Shown here: piece after piece, positions 7,146-12,157 of the stretch
Layout: every line of letters starts with the position of its first letter
Numbering within the stretch: the stretch's first letter is position 1
Assembly (NCBI GenBank): GCA_015232735.1
Contig: JADFZC010000040.1
Location: 1-12,157 of the forward strand
From: Oligoflexales bacterium
Lineage (GTDB): Bacteria > Bdellovibrionota > Oligoflexia > Oligoflexales > Oligoflexaceae
Length of the DNA stretch: 12,157 nt
Reading direction: 5' to 3'
Notes under the pieces: model-generated
What the model was told of the DNA's origin: nothing
Databases searched by the model: none
What the model saw: the letters and a program-made list of their open reading frames with translations, nothing else
Position numbers and translations under genes: made by a program

Positions 7146-10100
7146 TCACGCAGCCTCTTCCCCTTCCGGTAATTTCAATCTGTAAAGGGTGGTTTCGCCA
7201 ATTCCCCTGAGATCATAACTTCCTGCCCGGCTCCATCCGTCAGAGGACAGGTTGTCCCTTACAGAGGCCGAAAAGAAAATGCCCCCTGGCTCTGCGGCTC
7301 TCTGGATCCTGGACGCCATGTTCACTGCCGGACCAATTGCCGTATATTCCGAGCGTTTTACGCTTCCGAACGATCCCACGATACAGCTGCCGTGATGGAT
7401 GCCCACCCTCATCGAAAACTCTGCATTATAAATTTCTTTCCATTCCCTGTTAAGATCCCCCAGTTCACGCTGCATGGCTCTGGCGCATTCGATCGCGTTT
7501 TGAACCTGAACCATCGTTTTTTCCTCTTCGGGAGCCCCGAATATCACCATGATCCCGTCGCCTATGAATTTGTCCACGGTTCCCCCGAAATTGAACACGA
7601 CCTCAGTCATCCTGCTGAAATAATCATTTAAAATAGGTGAAATAAACTGCGGTCCAAGGTCTTCGGCCTTGTCCGTGAAGTCGACCAGATCGGAAAAAAG
7701 AATTGTGATATTCATAAGCCTGGGTTTGTCGTCAAGGATCTTTTCCCCTGATACAATATCATTGACGAGCTTGTGAGGCAGAAACCTCTTGAGTATGTTT
7801 TCCGTCAGATTCCTGTTAAGCTGCCTTATCTTTTCCTCGCCTTCCTTGAGATGGATAAGGTTTTCAACCATACTTGAAAGTTCGATTTCATCGAACGGCT
7901 TGCTCAGATATGCGGTAGCCCCCATCTCAATCCCCTCTTTCCTGCTATCCTCGTCGCCCCTCGCCGTAAGAAGGATGGTCGGAATTCCCCTGAGTTCCCT
8001 GTCGGCCAGCATTCTTTCGATCATCTCCGGCCCTGAAATATCAGGCATCATCCAATCGACTATTATCAGATCCGGCTTGTGGGAGGCTGCCTTGTCGAGA
8101 CCCTCGATGCCGCCCCTCGCCGTAATGACACTGTACCGCCATTCATTGAGTATCTGCTTTAAAAGAATTCTCATGTCCATCACATCATCCACAACCAGGA
8201 TCAGCCTGCCATCCCCTTCCCTTCTTACGTCGTCGACGTCGTCGACCTCATCCGACATCTGGACCTCTTTTTTGGGAACATGCCATTTTTTGGGATTTTC
8301 GAACGACAGGACCTCCACCACATCCTCTTTGACTATCGGGCTTGTCTTAACAAAATTTTTGACGTCTTTTGAAAGCTCCTCCAGATTCACGGGTCTAATA
8401 TACTTTTTGTCCGTCAGCCATCCGCTATCCGCCAGGAAACCGTCAACTTCATTCCCGTCATCGCCCATGACGAGCCTCCTCGCACTGGGCAGGCTTCCGG
8501 AAATCCTCGTAAAGATGCCGGCAAGTTCATCTTTCCCCCCGATTTTCAAATCTATCAGTATGCAATGGTAATCGTAACGTTTAAGAAATTCGTGAAACCG
8601 CTGGATTCGATCTGTCAGATGGACCTTCAGACCCTCTTTTTTGAAATATTCCTCCATATCCAGCATTATCAGGCTGTCTTCAACTGCGACGAGGATATCG
8701 TAAATAGGCTTTTGCGACCTGTGCAGCGGGAACTCGACCCCGAAGACGCTCCCCCTGCCAAGAGTGCTTTCGCAAAAAACCCTTCCATTCATGGCCTCGG
8801 TCAGCTCCTTTACAAGGGCAAGGCCTATTCCCGTGCTTTCAGACCTTCTTTTCCCGGTATCCCCAACCTGTGAAAAAATCTTGAAAAGCCTGGGCTTCTC
8901 CTCGTCCGATATCCCGGGGCCGTCATCTTTCACGAATATGAGCACCTTATCCCCCCTGACCTCCAGTCCTGCCTCAATCAAGCCTCCCGTCCTTGTGTAC
9001 TTGAGGGCGTTTGACAGATAATTGAAAATGATCTTTTCAAGCGCGTCCACCTGGGCCAGAATGATGGGATCATAATTATTGAAGACATAATAAAAGGAAA
9101 TTTTCTGCTCTATGCACATCGGAAGGAAATAAGCAGCGCAGACCTCTAGAAAATCCGCTACCCTGACAGGAGCAAGTTTGATCTCCTTTCTGCCGGCCGA
9201 GAGCTTTTGAAAATCAAGAAGCTGGTTCACAAGACGGAAAAGCTTCATCGAATTTGAAGCCGCAAGCCTCAACCCGGGATCCCCGGGGTGGGCCTTTTCC
9301 GCCATTTCAAGAGAATTCACGATTAGGGTCAGGGGCGTCCTGAGCTCGTGGGACACATTCTGGAAAAAGCTGGTCTTCTGCTGGTCCATATCCTGAAGCC
9401 TTGTATTGGCCGCTTCAAGCTGTTTGATCTTGTCTTGCAGCTTCTCCTTAAACTGTTTCAGTTCAAGGCGCATTTTTTCAAGCGACCTTCCGAGGGAGCC
9501 TATTTCATCCCTTGAGCTCAGAGCGATTTCCCCGCTGAAGTCCCCACCGGCTATGATTTGGCTTACGCTCTCGAGTTTCCTTAGTGGCGACACAACCTGA
9601 TATTTCGTCATACAGAAAAGCAAAAGTGTCAAAAGCATTCCCATCAAGGCATATGATACGACATGCCTCAGAATAGTCATCCGCGCCCTTGCGTGCGCGT
9701 TTTCAAGTGAATAGTCGACAACAAGATGTCCCATGAAAGCGGGCTTGTTTGTTACACCCGGCTTATTGAACCATAAGGCAGCCGCAATCCTTCTCCTGTC
9801 TCCTCCGATATCCGTGAAAACAAGTTTTTCAAACGGCTTTTCGGAATGGAGTCTCACTGGGCTTTTGACGGCATCAGCCTCTACCGCCAGCTGCCTGTCC
9901 GCAACGGGCGCCGCGGTTTCCATGTGGCCGTCAGATTTTCCCCTCCCCAGTTCAGCCTTGAACCCTGAGAACACCTCGGCGCCCTTTGTCACAAGCTGCG
10001 CCCTTAGCACGCTGGCCGACTGAAACAACCCGATAAGCCCGGCATTTGCAGCGTTTGAATCCAGGTTCCAAAGGGCATATTCAAACGTACTTATGGCATT

Positions 10101-10241
10101 GGCCACCTGGATGGATTGAAACTCGCTTTCAATGTGCTCATTCTCTGCCACCTGCCAGAGCACTTCGATGTAGTTTTCTATTCCTGTCAGAACTGAAATG
10201 GTGACCACTAGGGTAAGGAGCATTTTTGTCTGCAGCTTCAT
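7146..10241 (-). CDS. CyaC-like hybrid sensor histidine kinase / double receiver / class III adenylate cyclase
   Basis: A 1031-residue single-chain signalling protein expected to turn a periplasmic signal into cAMP. Order: TM1 about 6-25; periplasmic domain 28-188; TM2 189-212; HAMP 213-262; coiled coil to 288; HisKA with NVSHELRTPL (phospho-His298); HATPase with N411, DDGPGIS (439-445) and GIGLAL (471-476); a degenerate receiver about 513-632; a canonical receiver 679-798 (D685, D686, phospho-Asp729, T759, K781); cyclase 845-1024. The cyclase keeps metal-binding D851 and D895, Lys891 and Thr967 (an adenylate rather than guanylate specificity pair), and transition-state N974 and R978, so it should be active. 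The first receiver keeps Asp564 but has MGD in place of the Thr/Ser region and Arg616 for the conserved Lys. The ATG at 10241 has GGGGAT five bases before it. Cyanobacterial CyaC has a similar kinase-receiver-cyclase layout. Two binding-protein genes follow downstream. Confidence 0.95.
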   Translation of the reverse strand: MKLQTKMLLTLVVTISVLTGIENYIEVLWQVAENEHIESEFQSIQVANAISTFEYALWNLDSNAANAGLIGLFQSASVLRAQLVTKGAEVFSGFKAELGRGKSDGHMETAAPVADRQLAVEADAVKSPVRLHSEKPFEKLVFTDIGGDRRRIAAALWFNKPGVTNKPAFMGHLVVDYSLENAHARARMTILRHVVSYALMGMLLTLLLFCMTKYQVVSPLRKLESVSQIIAGGDFSGEIALSSRDEIGSLGRSLEKMRLELKQFKEKLQDKIKQLEAANTRLQDMDQQKTSFFQNVSHELRTPLTLIVNSLEMAEKAHPGDPGLRLAASNSMKLFRLVNQLLDFQKLSAGRKEIKLAPVRVADFLEVCAAYFLPMCIEQKISFYYVFNNYDPIILAQVDALEKIIFNYLSNALKYTRTGGLIEAGLEVRGDKVLIFVKDDGPGISDEEKPRLFKIFSQVGDTGKRRSESTGIGLALVKELTEAMNGRVFCESTLGRGSVFGVEFPLHRSQKPIYDILVAVEDSLIMLDMEEYFKKEGLKVHLTDRIQRFHEFLKRYDYHCILIDLKIGGKDELAGIFTRISGSLPSARRLVMGDDGNEVDGFLADSGWLTDKKYIRPVNLEELSKDVKNFVKTSPIVKEDVVEVLSFENPKKWHVPKKEVQMSDEVDDVDDVRREGDGRLILVVDDVMDMRILLKQILNEWRYSVITARGGIEGLDKAASHKPDLIIVDWMMPDISGPEMIERMLADRELRGIPTILLTARGDEDSRKEGIEMGATAYLSKPFDEIELSSMVENLIHLKEGEEKIRQLNRNLTENILKRFLPHKLVNDIVSGEKILDDKPRLMNITILFSDLVDFTDKAEDLGPQFISPILNDYFSRMTEVVFNFGGTVDKFIGDGIMVIFGAPEEEKTMVQVQNAIECARAMQRELGDLNREWKEIYNAEFSMRVGIHHGSCIVGSFGSVKRSEYTAIGPAVNMASRIQRAAEPGGIFFSASVRDNLSSDGWSRAGSYDLRGIGETTLYRLKLPEGEEAA
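8229..8246 (-). repeat. Two 9-bp tandem repeats in the receiver linker
   Basis: The plus strand shows GTCGTCGAC twice in a row. It encodes an acidic VDDVDDV-type stretch (about residues 666-672) in the flexible linker before the second receiver. Gain or loss of a unit would keep the frame and change only linker length. Confidence 0.85.
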
Positions 10242-10318
10242 AAAATCCCCATAACATGTGTTGAAAGTAATGTTTTTTAAAGATAGAGGAAGACTTGTTG
10301 ACAGTGTGGCAAATAAAA

Positions 10319-10447
10319 CTAAACATAGAAATCCGAATAATCGGCTGTGGATACTGTGGTGATGCCTCCCTCTTTTGCCAAAAGATGCTTTATTATTATT
10401 CGGATCTTTTTCCTACCCGAAAGATGCCTTCGTGTCGTATGGCTCAT
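10319..10447 (-). CDS. Small hypothetical protein (42 residues) upstream of the kinase-cyclase
   Basis: A 42-residue ORF runs from ATG 10447 to TAG 10319-10321. It begins MSHTTRRHLSGRKKIRIIIK and ends TADYSDFYV; the N-terminal half is strongly basic, the end acidic and aromatic, with no membrane segment. Support for translation is unusually good: AAGGAG at 10454-10459 lies six bases before the ATG, and TTGAAA-18 bp-TATAAT lies just upstream. The start codon sits in a perfect 6-bp hairpin. The ORF ends 77 bp before the kinase-cyclase start and may be its leader cistron. I recognise no family. It could be a leader peptide, a small regulator, or the truncated start of a longer gene, since the sequence breaks off in a plausible helical domain. 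Confidence 0.45.
   Translation of the reverse strand: MSHTTRRHLSGRKKIRIIIKHLLAKEGGITTVSTADYSDFYV
10331..10405. repeat. 11-bp perfect inverted repeat, 53-bp spacing
   Basis: ATCCGAATAAT at 10331-10341 is the exact reverse complement of ATTATTCGGAT at 10395-10405. Between the arms lies a smaller hairpin, TCTTTT-GCC-AAAAGA (10371-10385). In the minus-strand transcript the arms would form a stem closing the 3' half of the small ORF, upstream of the kinase-cyclase start. It could be a leader RNA structure, a looping operator, or the edge of a small mobile repeat. Confidence 0.7.
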
Positions 10448-10450
10448 ACG
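10436..10450 (-). promoter_or_regulatory. Hairpin over the start codon of the small ORF
   Basis: CGTATG and CATACG form a perfect 6-bp stem with a 3-base loop. On the minus-strand RNA the ATG at 10447 lies in the 5' arm, three to eight bases downstream of the SD. An alternative pairing exists between ACCCG (10453-10449 on the RNA) and CGGGT (10419-10415), overlapping the same bases. Mutually exclusive folding around an initiation site could control translation; this is inference. Confidence 0.4.
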
Positions 10451-10471
10451 GGTCTCCTTGCTATTGTTAAA

Positions 10472-10501
10472 ATTATAATCTCAAGGAATCCATTATTTCA
10501 A
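10472..10501 (-). promoter_or_regulatory. Sigma70-type promoter for the small ORF and kinase-cyclase
   Basis: On the minus strand TTGAAA (10501-10496) and a perfect TATAAT (10477-10472) are 18 bp apart. Predicted transcription start is near 10465, a few bases before the SD at 10459-10454. This is the best promoter-like sequence in the window and would also serve the kinase-cyclase gene downstream. Confidence 0.5.
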
Positions 10502-10611
10502 GATTCAATTCTTTCACTGGCAAGTTTTTTGTGAATGGACTGATCTATTTTATTTGCCAAGGAAGCTTTCGGGTTATCTTTCAGAGTCATCATATCATAA
10601 TGCATCTGCAT
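10498..10611 (-). CDS. Very small hypothetical ORF (37 residues) after the YcsI gene
   Basis: In the same frame as the YcsI gene and 15 bp past its stop, an ATG opens 37 codons (MQMHYDMMTLKDNPKASLAN, then a charged helical end SERIES) to TGA at 10498-10500. The composition is protein-like, but there is no clear SD within 12 bases, so translation would depend on re-initiation after YcsI. Its 3' end overlaps the -35 box of the promoter at 10472-10501. Unrecognised; it may be chance. Confidence 0.2.
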   Translation of the reverse strand: MQMHYDMMTLKDNPKASLANKIDQSIHKKLASERIES

Positions 10612-10626
10612 GAGGGCGGCGGGTAT

Positions 10627-11412
10627 TCACTCCATCTCGTCATCAGTAAAGTCCGTGATGAACATATGACCCGGGGCATGCGTGATCATAAGTTCCGGCC
10701 TTGCATTTACGGCAACGGCCTGGGGTGTGACCCCGCAGGCCCAAAACAGGGGGACTTCCCCCTTCCTTATGGTAACCGGATCGCCAAAGTCCGGCTTATA
10801 AATGTCTTTGATGCCGATCTCCAGGGGATCTCCAATATGAACCGGGGCGCCATGAACCCTGGGAAAACGGGAAGTCACCTGTACGGCACGCGCTATAAGC
10901 TCGGCAGGAACCGGCCTCATGCTGACCACCATAGGCCCCTCGAATATCCCGGCCTTGCGGCAGCTGATATTGGTTTTGAACATGGGAACGTTCTTGCCCT
11001 CTTCGATATGACGAACCGCTATCCTGTTTTTCATCAGGGCATTTTCAAAAGTAAAACTGCATCCGAGAAGAAAGCCCACCATATCGGGGTTCCAGAAATC
11101 ATGGATGTCGGTGACCTCATCGGTCTTGATTCCATTTCTATAGATATTGTATCTGGGAAAATCCGATCTCAGGTCGGCATCCCTGCCGGCAGACACTGGG
11201 AAGGGCGAGCCCGTCTCGGTCACCTCCAAAAGGGGGCACGGCCTCGGATTTCTCTGGCAAAACAATAGAAAATCAAAGGCAAGCTCTCTTGGCAGGACCA
11301 CGAGATTCGCCTGGGCATAGCCCAGGGCAAGCCCGGATGTCGGCCCCGTCCACTCGTTTCTTCTTATAATCTCCCTCGCCTCTCTGGGAGTCAAATTACC
11401 CGGGTTTTTCAA
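10627..11412 (-). CDS. ycsI: YcsI/DUF1445 family protein (putative hydro-lyase, UPF0317)
   Basis: A 261-residue cytosolic protein that covers the whole DUF1445 family length (B. subtilis YcsI is about 257). Hallmarks seen: FLLGCSFTFENAL (114-126), RHIEEGKNVPMFKTNISC (134-151), GPMVVSMRPV (159-168), HGAPVHIGDP (187-196), FWACGVTPQ (223-231) and ITHAPGHMFITD (243-254). The family is annotated as putative hydro-lyase. In animals a DUF1445 domain is part of D-glutamate cyclase, which makes 5-oxo-D-proline, so a link to pyroglutamate metabolism is likely but unproven. The start is TTG at 11412, supported by AAAGGAG seven bases upstream; no ATG fits. It follows the NRAMP transporter gene by 28 bp, the same order as ycsG-ycsI in the Bacillus ycsF/pxpA operon, whose 5-oxoprolinase genes would be expected to the right of the window. 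Confidence 0.9.
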   Translation of the reverse strand: MKNPGNLTPREAREIIRRNEWTGPTSGLALGYAQANLVVLPRELAFDFLLFCQRNPRPCPLLEVTETGSPFPVSAGRDADLRSDFPRYNIYRNGIKTDEVTDIHDFWNPDMVGFLLGCSFTFENALMKNRIAVRHIEEGKNVPMFKTNISCRKAGIFEGPMVVSMRPVPAELIARAVQVTSRFPRVHGAPVHIGDPLEIGIKDIYKPDFGDPVTIRKGEVPLFWACGVTPQAVAVNARPELMITHAPGHMFITDFTDDEME

Positions 11413-11419
11413 GACGGTT

Positions 11420-11426
11420 CTCCTTT
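11420..11426 (-). promoter_or_regulatory. Shine-Dalgarno defining the TTG start of the YcsI gene
   Basis: AAAGGAG reads on the minus strand at 11426-11420, seven bases before the TTG codon at 11412-11410. This is the strongest SD in the right-hand part of the window. It fixes an unusual TTG start and implies independent, efficient initiation after the transporter gene. Confidence 0.7.
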
Positions 11427-11440
11427 AAAAGCAATCACTG

Positions 11441-12157
11441 TCACATAAACAATTTCGGAACTTCATGCATGATTGTCATAATCCCCATGTAGGTCATGGC
11501 AACAACCACAACAATGCCAAACAGCGTCATCCACAGGGGATGCCTGTAGTCCCGAACGATAGATGGCCTGTATGCGGCAATCAACATCACGCCTAACGAT
11601 ACGGGAAGAATGAGGCCGTTAAGCACTCCCACCAGGATCAGCACCTTAACCGGTTTTCCAACCAGAACAAACACTATGGTTGAAACGCTTATGAACGCAA
11701 GGATCAACTCCCGGGAATATCGCTCAGCCAGGGGGTGAAATGTCTTTATAAAGGAGACTGAGGTGTAAGCGGCTCCGATGACCGATGTGACGGCGGCGGC
11801 CCACATGATTATGCCAAACATCCTGTAACCCAGACTGCCGGCAGCAAGCTGAAACACAGAGGCCGGAGGATTGGCGGGATCGAGCTTAAACCCCTGAACG
11901 ACTACGCCGAGGGTGGCCAGAAAAAGCAGAATGCGCATTATCGAGGCGATGCCGATGGCAGAAGCGGAGCTTGCCGTGACTTTTGACATGGCCTCTTTTC
12001 CCTTGATCCCGGCATCCAGAAGACGATGCCCGCCGGAAAAGGGCACATATCCTCCTACCGTTCCGCCTATTATGGTCACGATTGCTATGAAATCGATCGA
12101 ATCCGGAAAAAAACTCTTCACGAGCGCCTCATTATATGAAGGCGACGCGGAAAGCAT
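11441..12157 (-). CDS. NRAMP-family transporter, YcsG-like (5' end outside window)
   Basis: The last 238 residues of an integral membrane transporter. The Met at the window edge is almost certainly internal, since NRAMP proteins are about 400 or more residues with 11 helices and only about six to seven are seen here (about 22-40, 66-90, 101-137, 151-167, 170-196, 207-230). The segment GGTVGGYVPFSGGHRLLDAG (31-50) lies where NRAMP metal transporters carry the TM6 metal-binding MPH motif. That motif is absent, and the DPGN helix is outside the window. YcsG-type relatives encoded beside YcsI and 5-oxoprolinase genes are thought to move something other than Mn or Fe, perhaps linked to 5-oxoproline; this is inference. 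The stop is 28 bp before the YcsI start, so one operon is likely. Confidence 0.82.
   Translation of the reverse strand: MLSASPSYNEALVKSFFPDSIDFIAIVTIIGGTVGGYVPFSGGHRLLDAGIKGKEAMSKVTASSASAIGIASIMRILLFLATLGVVVQGFKLDPANPPASVFQLAAGSLGYRMFGIIMWAAAVTSVIGAAYTSVSFIKTFHPLAERYSRELILAFISVSTIVFVLVGKPVKVLILVGVLNGLILPVSLGVMLIAAYRPSIVRDYRHPLWMTLFGIVVVVAMTYMGIMTIMHEVPKLFM

Noticed and set aside
7789..8571. 260-codon plus-strand ORF opposite the receiver region
   Set aside because: Its Ser/Leu/Ile-rich product is typical of the antisense of a charged coding region, it has no family features, and the minus strand holds an unambiguous receiver domain.
10371..10385. TCTTTT-GCC-AAAAGA hairpin as a rho-independent terminator
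   Set aside because: The stem is AT-only and short, and no uninterrupted T run follows directly on either strand; it also lies within a candidate ORF.
10531..11268. 245-codon plus-strand ORF opposite the YcsI gene
   Set aside because: The minus strand has full-length DUF1445 hallmarks with a strong SD; the opposite reading has no recognisable features.
12155..12157. Met codon at the window edge as the true start of the NRAMP protein
   Set aside because: Only about six to seven of the expected helices follow it and the N-terminal NRAMP half is missing, so the gene is cut by the window.

Overview
The window looks like chromosomal DNA from a Gram-negative, didermic bacterium. It encodes a TonB-dependent outer-membrane receptor, a lipoprotein with a lipobox, periplasmic proteins with signal peptides, and two very large membrane-bound sensor kinases. 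The design of the kinases (HAMP-PAS followed by a block outside the window; and kinase-receiver-receiver-adenylate cyclase) is common in lineages formerly grouped as Deltaproteobacteria (Bdellovibrionota/Oligoflexia, SAR324, Desulfobacterota) and in Leptospira-like bacteria. This placement is inference; no rRNA or marker gene is present. No tRNA, rRNA, insertion sequence or CRISPR array was seen.

Layout. Positions 1-1659 (minus strand) hold the N-terminal 553 residues of a HAMP-PAS sensor kinase whose C-terminus lies outside the window. A 460-bp divergent intergenic region (1660-2119) follows, with a Fur-box-like AT-rich dyad next to the kinase gene. On the plus strand come a BMP/PnrA-type substrate-binding lipoprotein (2120-3220) and, 56 bp later, a TonB-dependent receptor (3277-5304). 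The receptor gene ends in a 4-bp tail-to-tail overlap with a minus-strand cluster. In transcription order that cluster is: a small ORF with promoter, Shine-Dalgarno (SD) sequence and start-codon hairpin (10447-10319); a 1031-residue CyaC-like histidine kinase/receiver/adenylate cyclase (10241-7146); a small secreted PhnD-like protein (6994-6272); and an ABC_sub_bind-type periplasmic protein (6275-5301). The last two overlap by ATGA.

At the right edge, also on the minus strand, are an NRAMP-family transporter (5' end cut by the window) and a YcsI/DUF1445 protein with a TTG start. This pair matches the ycsG-ycsI neighbours of the 5-oxoprolinase (ycsF/pxpA) operon of Bacillus and is functionally separate from the rest.

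How the parts may work together (inference). 2120-10447 reads as a surface uptake and sensing island. A TonB receptor and three solute-binding proteins sit beside two sensor kinases, yet there is no ABC permease or ATPase gene in the window. The binding proteins could therefore act as periplasmic ligand-presenting subunits for the kinases, with the large kinase converting ligand binding into cAMP. The Fur-like box points to metal limitation as one possible input. Two short promoter-preceded transcription units and a G8 tract inside the receptor gene are the least expected details.
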